Shown one piece after another: positions 57,602 through 64,000 of a stretch of 64,000 nt of DNA (the stretch's first letter is position 1; each line of letters begins with the position of its first letter). A program made the translations under genes and the position numbers. Under the pieces are notes generated by a model. It saw only the letters and a program-made list of their open reading frames with translations. It was not told the origin of the DNA and did no database searches. Source of the DNA: Intrasporangiaceae bacterium. GTDB lineage: Bacteria > Actinomycetota > Actinomycetes > Actinomycetales > Dermatophilaceae. The DNA lies in assembly GCA_021324575.1 (NCBI GenBank), contig JAJPIW010000021.1, positions 113,035-177,034 on the forward strand, read 5' to 3'.

Positions 57602-58225
57602 GTGACCGACGTGACCTTCGCAACCTCGGCGTTCGCGCCGGTGGCCCTCGGATTCCTTGGGCTCGCAACCGGATACCTCATCTGGGGGGTGGAAGAGCTC
57701 TTCGGCTTCCCGCATCGAGACGCCTCGGTCGACCGGTCCACCGGGATGTGGGCGATCTGGATGTCCGGGTTCTGCCAGTTCTTCGTCGGCGCCTACCTCT
57801 TTGCCGGTCTGGCCTGGTTCGGCACCTTCAAGGCACCCGCTCTCTACACCGCGGCACTCGCCTTCTCCGCATACGGAATCCACTGGTTCGTCATCGGGTG
57901 GAACCGCTATCAGGGAAACGACACCCGGCCCGATGCGGTCATGGCCGTCCCGTTCGTCTTCCTCGGACTGCTCGGCGCATTCGTCTTCTTCAAGGTCGGG
58001 ATCTGGGCGGTCGGCGTGTTGTTCGTCGGACTGGTCGGGGTCTACGTCGCAAAGATCCCAGCCACCCTGGGCCTCGGCTCCCGGGTGAACGCGGCCGGGG
58101 AACCGGTCAACCCCGGTCTGAAGGCCATGGGGTTGTTCCGTGTGGTCACCGGGGTGTGGCTGATCTACCTGTTTGTGTCGACCACCCTGGACCTCTCCCT
58201 GGGCTACCACCTTCCCGCCGGCTGA
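57602..58225 (+). CDS. Multi-TM transporter, AmiS/UreI- or GPR1/YaaH-like
   Basis: 207 residues, six TM helices. [18 protein letters not shown] starts the first helix; [37 protein letters not shown] and [18 protein letters not shown] follow. The AYGIHW helix and size fit small acid/amide channels: AmiS/UreI (urea and short amides) or the acetate-type YaaH family. I could not decide between them. In this context formamide, formate, acetate or ammonium release from histidine breakdown is conceivable. Confidence 0.65.
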   Translation: MTDVTFATSAFAPVALGFLGLATGYLIWGVEELFGFPHRDASVDRSTGMWAIWMSGFCQFFVGAYLFAGLAWFGTFKAPALYTAALAFSAYGIHWFVIGWNRYQGNDTRPDAVMAVPFVFLGLLGAFVFFKVGIWAVGVLFVGLVGVYVAKIPATLGLGSRVNAAGEPVNPGLKAMGLFRVVTGVWLIYLFVSTTLDLSLGYHLPAG

Positions 58226-58239
58226 CCGGTCAGGCCGAG

Positions 58240-58261
58240 CGGTCGGGCTGCCAGCCGACCG
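58240..58261. terminator. Bidirectional terminator hairpin
   Basis: CGGTCGG (58240-58246) pairs with CCGACCG (58255-58261) around GCTG/CCAG-type bases, between the converging transporter and cysteine-desulfurase genes (stops at 58225 and 58265). No T-tract. Confidence 0.5.
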
Positions 58262-58264
58262 AGG

Positions 58265-60052
58265 TCAGCGGTTGCCGCGGTCAGCAGCCAGGCGGTGCAG
58301 CTCGCCGACGAGGACGTCGATCTCGGCGCAGGTGTTGTAGAAGGCGATCGACGGTCGCACCGTGGCCTCCAAGCCGAGCCGCCGCAGGATCGGCTGGGCG
58401 CAGTGGTGGCCGGCCCGCACGGCGATGCCCCGCTCGTTGAGGGCGCGACCGACCTCGATCGGTTCGTAGCCGTCCAGCACGAACGACATGACGCTCGCCT
58501 TTGCCGGCGCCGTACCCACGAGGTGCAGGCCAGGGACGTCCTCGAGCCGAGGCGTCGCATAGTCGAGCAGGTCGTGCTCGTATGCCGCGATCGCGTCGAT
58601 GCCGATCCGCTCGACATACTCCAGAGCGGTGCCGAGGCCGACGGCGTCGGCGATGTTGCCCGTGCCCGCCTCGAACCGGCTCGGTGGCGGCTGGTAGACC
58701 GACCGCTCGAGGGTCACATCGGCGATCATGTTGCCCCCGCCCTGCCACGGCGGCATGTCCCGCAGGACCTCCGAGCGACCGTAGAGGGCGCCGATCCCGG
58801 TCGGGCCGAAGATCTTGTGTCCGGAGAAGACGAAGAAGTCGGCGCCCAGCTCCTGTAGGTCGACGCGCGTGTGCGGCACCGACTGGGCCCCGTCGATGAG
58901 CACGCGGGCGCCGGCCCGGTGGCCCTGCTCGACGATCTCCCGGGCCGGCGTGATCGTGCCGAGCGCGTTGGACACCTGGGTGACCGAGACCAGCTTGGTC
59001 CGGTCCGACAGCAGTCGGGTGTACTCGCCCATGAGCAGCGCGCCGGTGTCGTCGACCGGGATGACCTTGATGACCGCGCCGGTCTCCGCCGCCAGCATCT
59101 GCCACGGCACGATGTTGGCGTGGTGCTCCAGGTGCGAGATGACGATCTCGTCGCCCCGGCGCAGATGGACCCGTCCCCAGGTGTTCGCGACGAGGTTGAT
59201 CGCCTCGGTCGCCCCGCGGACGAAGATGATCTCCTCCGACGAGCTCGCGCCGAGGAAGCGCGCGACGGTGTCGCGGGCCCCCTCGTAGGCATCGGTCGAG
59301 CGAGCCGCCAGCTCGTGGGCAGCACGGTGGATGTTGGAGTTCTCGTGCTCGTAGTAGTAGCTCAGCCGGTCGATGACGGCCTGCGGCTTCTGGGTGGTCG
59401 CTGCGTTGTCGAGCCAGATCAGCTGGTGGCCGTTGACCTGCTCGCGCAGGATCGGGAAGTCCCGGCGGATCGTCTCCACGTCGAAAGGGGGGTGCCGGTC
59501 TGGCTCGATGGGGTGCGCCTCCGGGCGCAGGGCCGCCTCCGGGTCGGTCACGTAGAAGCGCGGCTGCCCGGCCAGGCTCGGCCGGCCGTTCGGAGGGGCC
59601 GGCGAGCGGTCGTATGCCGGGACTGCCGGGATCTCCGGGAAGGTCGGCGCCGCTGGGAAGCCCGGGAAGCCCTGGCCGGAGGCGCCTGGCAATGCGGGGG
59701 CCGCTCCCGGGGTGCCGCGAGCAGTCAGCAGGCTGGGGTCGGGTCGCTCGAGGAAGTAGTAGGACGCGGTCGTCGGCCCGGGGACGGGCGGCGCGGCCAC
59801 GATCCGCGCGAGGTCCGGCACCGACGGAAGGAGGGAATCCGCATGCGGGACAACCGAATCGGCGCGCAGGGTCGGCCGACCCGGCAGACCGGCATACGGG
59901 CTGGAGGGCGTCGACGGCGTTGAGGGCAGCGACGATGCAGGCAGGGCGGCGAAGAACTCGCCGGCGAGGCGGTTCATCGTCGCCTCGTCGGGGAGTCCGG
60001 TCACCTGCGGTCCGTCGTCAGGACCGCTTGCGATAGGTGTGTCCGTAGTCAT
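58265..60052 (-). CDS. Cysteine desulfurase with long N-terminal targeting extension (family 2A encapsulin cargo)
   Basis: 595 residues. Residues 1-190 are a disordered Pro/Ser/Ala-rich extension with short conserved-looking islands (MNRLAGEFFAALP at 26-38, YYFLERPD at 98-105, RFYVTDPE at 165-172), followed by a SufS-type PLP enzyme: WLDNAATTQKP, SHLEHHANIVPW, PLP Lys413 in FSGHKIFGP and catalytic Cys551 in AGHHCAQPIL. In family 2A encapsulin systems the extension loads the desulfurase into the shell and the enzyme turns cysteine into alanine and sulfane sulfur. Its start lies 35 nt inside the end of the encapsulin gene. No sufBCD genes are adjacent. Confidence 0.92.
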   Translation of the reverse strand: MTTDTPIASGPDDGPQVTGLPDEATMNRLAGEFFAALPASSLPSTPSTPSSPYAGLPGRPTLRADSVVPHADSLLPSVPDLARIVAAPPVPGPTTASYYFLERPDPSLLTARGTPGAAPALPGASGQGFPGFPAAPTFPEIPAVPAYDRSPAPPNGRPSLAGQPRFYVTDPEAALRPEAHPIEPDRHPPFDVETIRRDFPILREQVNGHQLIWLDNAATTQKPQAVIDRLSYYYEHENSNIHRAAHELAARSTDAYEGARDTVARFLGASSSEEIIFVRGATEAINLVANTWGRVHLRRGDEIVISHLEHHANIVPWQMLAAETGAVIKVIPVDDTGALLMGEYTRLLSDRTKLVSVTQVSNALGTITPAREIVEQGHRAGARVLIDGAQSVPHTRVDLQELGADFFVFSGHKIFGPTGIGALYGRSEVLRDMPPWQGGGNMIADVTLERSVYQPPPSRFEAGTGNIADAVGLGTALEYVERIGIDAIAAYEHDLLDYATPRLEDVPGLHLVGTAPAKASVMSFVLDGYEPIEVGRALNERGIAVRAGHHCAQPILRRLGLEATVRPSIAFYNTCAEIDVLVGELHRLAADRGNR

Positions 60053-60956
60053 GGAACTTGTCGATCTCGGCGCCCTCGAGCACGGCCACCGCGTCGTCGG
60101 TGAGGATCGCGAGCGAGCAGTAGAGGGAGACGAGGTAGGAGGAGATCGCGCTGCGGTTGATGCCCATGAACTTCACCGAGAGCCCGGGGCTCTGCTCGCC
60201 GGCCAGGCCCGGCTGGAACAGCCCGATGACGCCCTGACGGGACTCCCCGGTGCGCAGCAGGATGAACGTGGTCTTGTTTCCCTCGACCGAGATCTTGTCC
60301 GAGGGGATGATCGGGATGCCGCGCCAGGTGATGAACTGCGACCCGAAGAGGCTCACGGTCGGCGGCGGCACACCGCGCCGGGTGCACTCCCTGCCGAAGG
60401 CGGCGATGCCGAGCGGGTGGGCGAGGAAGAACGCCGGCTCCTTCCAGACCTTGGCGATGAGCGCATCGAGGTCATCGGGTGTCGGCGGTCCCACAAGCGG
60501 CGAGATCCGTTGCTTGTCAGCGGTGTTGGCGATCAGCCCGTAGTCGGGGCTGTTGATGAGCTCGCCCTCTTGGTGCTCCTTGATCGCTTCGATCGTGAGT
60601 CGGAGCTGCTGGGCGACCTGGTCGTGCGGGCTGGAGTAGAGGTCCGACACGCGGGTGTGCACGTCGAGGATCGTGTGGACCGCCTTGAGCCGGTACTCCC
60701 GCGGCTCGGTCTCGTAGTCGACGAAGGTCTCCGGCAGCGGCGACTCGTCGAAGTTGTCACACAGGATGTCGACCGACTCGGGGTGGGACACCCGGTTCCT
60801 GCGGTAGACACCGGCCTCGACAGGGATCCAGCTGAGCATGTGGGCCAGCCAGCGTGGGGTGATCGTCTCCATCATGGGGACGCTCTTGGTCACGGTGGCG
60901 AGCGTGCGGGCGGCCTCATCGCCAAGTGCCATCGGCTGCGGCTCGGAAGGTGCCAT
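60018..60956 (-). CDS. Family 2A encapsulin nanocompartment shell protein (SrpI-like)
   Basis: 312 residues of HK97-type fold. Family marks: ARTLATVTKSVPMMETITPRWL (in part), RVSHPESVDILCDNFDES, PDYGLIANTADKQRISP, FFLAHPLGIAAFGRECTRRGVPPPT, WRGIPIIPSDKI and the end FMGINRSAISSYLVSLYCSLAI with DYGHTYRKRS at the C-terminus. It self-assembles into an icosahedral shell that stores or processes sulfur with the cysteine-desulfurase cargo encoded downstream. In Synechococcus SrpI is induced by sulfur starvation. The pair forms a two-gene operon with overlapping coding regions. Confidence 0.92.
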   Translation of the reverse strand: MAPSEPQPMALGDEAARTLATVTKSVPMMETITPRWLAHMLSWIPVEAGVYRRNRVSHPESVDILCDNFDESPLPETFVDYETEPREYRLKAVHTILDVHTRVSDLYSSPHDQVAQQLRLTIEAIKEHQEGELINSPDYGLIANTADKQRISPLVGPPTPDDLDALIAKVWKEPAFFLAHPLGIAAFGRECTRRGVPPPTVSLFGSQFITWRGIPIIPSDKISVEGNKTTFILLRTGESRQGVIGLFQPGLAGEQSPGLSVKFMGINRSAISSYLVSLYCSLAILTDDAVAVLEGAEIDKFHDYGHTYRKRS

Positions 60957-60988
60957 GCAAACCCATCCTTAGTGCGAGGGGGTGGAGG

Positions 60989-61008
60989 TCCACTGCAGTG
61001 CGTCCACT
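60989..61008. promoter_or_regulatory. Direct repeat and palindrome upstream of the encapsulin gene
   Basis: GTCCACT occurs at 60989-60995 and again at 61002-61008, around the 10-bp palindrome CACTGCAGTG (60991-61000). It sits about 35-50 bp upstream of the encapsulin start and next to a -10-like TAGAGT on the minus strand, so it may bind the regulator of the sulfur compartment. It is small and unproven. Confidence 0.4.
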
Positions 61009-61045
61009 CTAGGCCGCTGGCGTGGGATCCGTCCGGCGTCGCCTG

Positions 61046-61408
61046 CTACTCCTTGGTGATTCCGGCCGTCTCGTCGAGATGCTGGAGCAGGTCGTATGCC
61101 GCACGCTCTACCGCCTTGTGGCGCCACTCGGCGGCGCGATGGACGCACGCGATGACGGCGCTGCGATGAACTCGCCGGAAGTCGCCGACACAGAAGGCGT
61201 AGCGCGCCTTCGTATCCTCGGCCGGGCCCTCCGTGAGGCCCAGGTGCCACCCTGAGTAGTCACTCCACGAGTGCCTGTCCAGATAGGCGTTCTGGGCCTG
61301 CGCGTCGGGCTGGACGTCGGACCAGGTGCTGTCCAGGATGTACTGCTTCTTGTCGATGAGGGACCGAATGTGCTCGACCCCGGCCTCGTTGACGCTGTAT
61401 GTCGCCAT
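61046..61408 (-). CDS. Hypothetical protein
   Basis: 120 residues from the ATG at 61408. MATYSVNEAGVEHIRSLIDKKQ begins a helix; HSWSDYSGWHLGLTEG, DTKARYAFCVGDFRRVHRSAVIACVHRAA and AAYDLLQHLDETAGITKE follow (segments). It is soluble and has several His and Trp and two Cys (in YAFCVGDF and IACVHRAA). The pattern resembles a small family of uncharacterised actinobacterial proteins with 'YAF..GDF..+H' segments. It lies between hutH and the encapsulin gene; no link is clear. Confidence 0.6.
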   Translation of the reverse strand: MATYSVNEAGVEHIRSLIDKKQYILDSTWSDVQPDAQAQNAYLDRHSWSDYSGWHLGLTEGPAEDTKARYAFCVGDFRRVHRSAVIACVHRAAEWRHKAVERAAYDLLQHLDETAGITKE

Positions 61409-61482
61409 CGAGCCATTCTGCTCCGCGCCCTGAACCACAGGCGTCGCCGCGAGGACTCCCGTCGCGGCGACTGCGGTGCGGG

Positions 61483-63045
61483 CTAGGCGAGCGGGCCGGT
61501 CTGCTCCTCCGCCGCGCGGACGGGGAGTCCGTCGAGCACGGCCTCGTATGCCGCGTGCAGGTCAGGCGCGAGCCACCGGTCCGGCCCGGGCTGGGTCCGC
61601 GTGACCCCGTTGAGCGCGGCGATGACCGCAGCGGTCGCGGGAGAGGGGGCGAGCGGCATACGGAGCTGGATGCCGCGGGCGGCGGTGACCAGCTCGATGG
61701 CCAGGACGTGCGCGAGGGCGTCGACCGAGCGGCGCAGCTTGCGGGCCGCCGACCAGCCCATCGAGACGTGGTCCTCCTGCATCGCGCTGCTGGGGATCGA
61801 GTCGACCGAGGCCGGGGCGGCGAGCCGCTTCATCTCCGAGACGAGACCGGCGGCGGTGTACTGGGCGATCATCAGGCCCGAGTCCACGCCCGGGTCGTCA
61901 GCGAGGAAGGGCGGCAGCCCGTGGTTGCGCGCCTTGTCGAGGAACCGGTCGGTGCGCCGCTCGCTGATGCTCGCCAGGTCGGCGGCGGCGATGGCGAGGA
62001 AGTCCAGGACGTAGGCGACGGGCGCTCCGTGGAAGTTGCCGTTGGACTCGACGCGGCCGTCGAGGGTGACCACGGGGTTGTCGACGGCCGACGCGAGCTC
62101 CCAGCCGGCGACCCGCTCGGCGTGGTCGATGGTGTCGCGGACGGCGCCGGCGACCTGGGGGGCGCAGCGCAACGAGTAGGCGTCCTGCACCTTGGTGTCG
62201 GTCGCCTTGTCGCGGTGAGAGTCGCGAATCGGACTGTCCTGCAACACCTTCCGCATGTTTGCGGCGCTCTTCGCCTGGCCCGGCTGAGGACGGAGGGCCT
62301 GCAGATCGGCGGCGAACACGTCGTCGCTGCCCATCAGCCCTTCGACGCTCATCGCCGCGCTGATGTCGGCGGTGGTCACCAGCTGGCGCAGGTCGTGGAT
62401 CGCGAGGCAGAGCATGCCGAGCATGCCGTCGGTGCCGTTGATGAGGGCCAGGCCCTCCTTCTCCTCCAGGGTGACCGGCATGATGCCCGCGGCGGCGAGA
62501 ACCGTTGCGGCGTCACCGATCTGGCCCTTGGCATCACGCACGGTCCCCTCGCCCATGAGCGCCAGCGCGCAGTGCGCCAGGGGGGCCAGGTCGCCGGAGC
62601 AGCCGAGGCTGCCGAACTCGTGGACCACGGGGGTGATGCCCGCGTTGAGCAGCGCGGCATACGTCGAGAGCGTCTGCTCCCGTATGCCGGTCCGCCCGGT
62701 CGCGAGCGTCTGGATCCGCAGGAGCATGAGGGCCCGGACGACCTCACGCTCCACCTCCGGCCCGGTGCCTGCGGCATGGGACCGGACGAGGGAGCGCTGC
62801 AGCTGGGTGCGGAGCTCGACCGGGATGTGCCGGGTCGCGAGAGCGCCGAAGCCGGTCGAGACGCCGTAGTGCGGGACCGTGTCGCTGGCGAGCGCCTCGA
62901 TGACCGACCGGGTCTCGCGCACCCGCTCGAGGGCCGGCTGGCTCAGCTCGACCCGGGCGCCGTCACGGGCGACCGCGACGACCTCCTCGACGGTGAGCGG
63001 GGCGGATCCCACGGTGACGACGGCTTCGGTGTCCATGTCCACCAT
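61483..63045 (-). CDS. hutH: Histidine ammonia-lyase
   Basis: 520 residues from the ATG at 63045. HAL/PAL family: YGVSTGFGALATRHIP, the MIO-forming triad CSG (149-151) in GSLGCSGDLAPLAH, LINGTDGMLGM (NGT), QDAYSLRCAPQVAG, AVDNPVVTLDGRVESNGNFHG (quoted in part) and SAMQEDHVSMGW. It removes ammonia from L-histidine to give urocanate. Cys replaces the more usual Ala in the MIO triad, as known for some actinobacterial enzymes. It stands apart from hutU, hutI and hutF, with the encapsulin operon between. Confidence 0.95.
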   Translation of the reverse strand: MVDMDTEAVVTVGSAPLTVEEVVAVARDGARVELSQPALERVRETRSVIEALASDTVPHYGVSTGFGALATRHIPVELRTQLQRSLVRSHAAGTGPEVEREVVRALMLLRIQTLATGRTGIREQTLSTYAALLNAGITPVVHEFGSLGCSGDLAPLAHCALALMGEGTVRDAKGQIGDAATVLAAAGIMPVTLEEKEGLALINGTDGMLGMLCLAIHDLRQLVTTADISAAMSVEGLMGSDDVFAADLQALRPQPGQAKSAANMRKVLQDSPIRDSHRDKATDTKVQDAYSLRCAPQVAGAVRDTIDHAERVAGWELASAVDNPVVTLDGRVESNGNFHGAPVAYVLDFLAIAAADLASISERRTDRFLDKARNHGLPPFLADDPGVDSGLMIAQYTAAGLVSEMKRLAAPASVDSIPSSAMQEDHVSMGWSAARKLRRSVDALAHVLAIELVTAARGIQLRMPLAPSPATAAVIAALNGVTRTQPGPDRWLAPDLHAAYEAVLDGLPVRAAEEQTGPLA

Positions 63046-63260
63046 GGAACCGCGGCCCACTCCTACCCCTGGACCCTCCAGGCCGTTATCCGTCTGGGAT
63101 GCCAGACGTCTTCCCTCCCCCGTCAACGAGCTGACCCCAAGTCGTGGCGTCCCGCCAGCACCTTGAACCCCCGTCGAGCCGAGTGCCGACGGCCGCGATC
63201 CCTAGGGTGGAGGGCGACGTAGCCCACCACTCCCCGAGTGCCGACAAGGAGCACGAGCTG

Positions 63261-63827
63261 ATGACGTTCACGACGAAGCCGCTGGACGCCTCCACGTGGG
63301 ACGCCTTCGCCGAGCTCGTGGAGCGCAACAACGGCATCTTCGGCGGCTGCTGGTGCATCGGCTTCCACCTGGAGCGCAAGGACTGGACGATCGACTACCG
63401 GTCCGCCAAGGAGGAGCAGGTACGAAGCGACCGGGCGCATGCTGCACTCGTCCTCGATGACCACGGACTGGCCCAAGGGTGGTGCCAGTTCGGCAGCCCG
63501 GCCGAGCTACCCGGCATCAAGCACCGGCGGGAGTACGACAAGGACGCCCCGCCGCTCCCCAACTGGCGGATCACCTGCTTCTACGTCGACCCCAAGCACC
63601 GCCGCCAAGGCGTGGCCCGGGCATCACTCGAGGGGGCTCTCGACCAGATCGCCCAGCGCGGAGGAGGGCTCGTCGAGGCGATCCCCGAAGTCACCGACGG
63701 ACGGGACGCCCCCGGACGCTTCCTGTTCAGCGCCACCGTCGAGCTGTTCGAGGACTACGGGTTCACTCGAGGTCGGCAGGTCGGCAAGCACGCCTACGTC
63801 GTCAGCCGGCACATCGACCCCGCCTAA
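63261..63827 (+). CDS. GNAT-family acetyltransferase
   Basis: 188 residues from the ATG at 63261 (AAGGAG upstream). GNAT core: beta strand WRITCFYVDPKHRRQGVARASL (acetyl-CoA loop RRQGVA), and a C-terminal LFEDYGFTRGRQVGKHAYVVS. The N-terminal FGGCWCIGFHLERKDW carries two Cys and a His that could bind metal. The substrate is unknown. It is the last intact gene in the window. Confidence 0.85.
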   Translation: MTFTTKPLDASTWDAFAELVERNNGIFGGCWCIGFHLERKDWTIDYRSAKEEQVRSDRAHAALVLDDHGLAQGWCQFGSPAELPGIKHRREYDKDAPPLPNWRITCFYVDPKHRRQGVARASLEGALDQIAQRGGGLVEAIPEVTDGRDAPGRFLFSATVELFEDYGFTRGRQVGKHAYVVSRHIDPA

Positions 63828-63835
63828 TCCCGCCG

Positions 63836-63859
63836 CCTCCCCTCCCCTCCCCTCCCCCC
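63836..63859. repeat. Homopyrimidine CCTCC tract
   Basis: A run of C and T with a CCCTC period lies between the GNAT stop and the IS30-type element. It is strand-asymmetric (pure pyrimidine) and could form triplex or slip during replication. It may mark the insertion-site flank of the element. Confidence 0.7.
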
Positions 63860-63879
63860 GCCGCCTCCCGTTGAAGTTA

Positions 63880-64000
63880 TCGGGTTCTCGGGGTTGGGCG
63901 GATTCAGGGTGCTAGTGCAACACCTGGTGGTTCTGCTTGTGCCAGGAGGGTATCGAGGCGTTGGGCGGGGGTGGCCCAGGCGTGGCGTTTGCGGGGTCGG
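63880..64000 (-). mobile_element. 3' end of an IS30-type insertion sequence (continues past window)
   Basis: The last about 120 bases hold the end of a transposase gene read on the minus strand and the downstream end of the element. A composition change follows the pyrimidine tract: the sequence after about 63870 becomes richer in A and T. The terminal inverted repeat and target duplication cannot be confirmed with one end only. Confidence 0.6.
63904..64000 (-). CDS. IS30-family transposase, C-terminal end (partial)
   Basis: Thirty-one codons before the stop at 63904 read RPRKRHAWATPAQRLDTLL then AQAEPPGVALAP. The segment with RPRK, W.TPA.RLD.LL matches the end of IS30-type transposases. The catalytic DDE core is beyond the window. 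Confidence 0.7.
   Translation of the reverse strand, partial: RPRKRHAWATPAQRLDTLLAQAEPPGVALAP

Overview
This is 64 kb of high-GC DNA. Genes are dense, many operon neighbours overlap by 4 nt, and GTG/TTG starts are common. Marker systems point to an actinobacterium: an hspR-dnaJ-grpE-dnaK operon with HAIR-type heat-shock operators, an LprG/P55-type lipoprotein-exporter pair, an LCP cell-wall ligase, an F420-type Ddn-like reductase and a family 2A encapsulin. The overall look suggests Micrococcales, perhaps an Intrasporangiaceae-like organism; this placement is inference. No rRNA, tRNA or CRISPR array was seen.

Layout. 0-6 kb: a truncated LysR regulator, a MarR regulator with a palindromic operator beside the wreck of a quinone oxidoreductase, exonuclease III, a 12-TM MFS transporter and the lprG-p55 pair. 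6-18 kb: clpB, an LCP ligase, fhs, a nickel transporter with a Nur-type box, and the hspR-dnaJ-grpE-dnaK operon; clpB and dnaK both have HspR-type sites upstream. 18-31 kb: dapA with a divergent LysR regulator, hutD, a secreted lysyl-oxidase-like protein with duplicated domains, several actinobacterial proteins of unknown function, an amino-acid racemase, a TetR/tautomerase pair with twin operators, a Ddn-like reductase, a coiled-coil cell-wall protein and a DUF4232 lipoprotein. 31-39.8 kb: an ABC exporter whose ATPase is fused to an extracellular alpha/beta hydrolase, an Ada-type zinc domain protein, a cupin, a ceramidase-like membrane protein, and a TPP-riboswitch-controlled ECF vitamin transporter (YkoE S-component plus a single-chain EcfA-EcfA-EcfT) whose junction carries a 34-nt-arm palindrome and 27-bp tandem repeats.

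39.8-47.3 kb looks like an acquired carbohydrate island: a sugar ABC importer, an acetylxylan-esterase-like enzyme, a LacI regulator and a secreted carboxylesterase. Both esterase genes carry the same 27-nt promoter box at nearly the same distance. 47.3-63 kb holds a full but dispersed histidine-degradation pathway (hutH, hutU, hutI, hutF and an M20 amidohydrolase in the place expected for formylglutamate hydrolase), interleaved with a four-gene ABC importer, a YbaK-type deacylase, a membrane transporter and a sulfur nanocompartment operon (family 2A encapsulin plus cysteine desulfurase cargo). The window ends in the 3' end of an IS30-type transposase.

The most unusual genome-scale signal is the octamer GTATGCCG/CGGCATAC. 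I count about 72 copies by eye, where roughly two or three would be expected from base composition, in both orientations and both inside and between genes. It is almost absent from the 39.8-46.9 kb island, so it behaves as a DNA-level signature of the resident chromosome.
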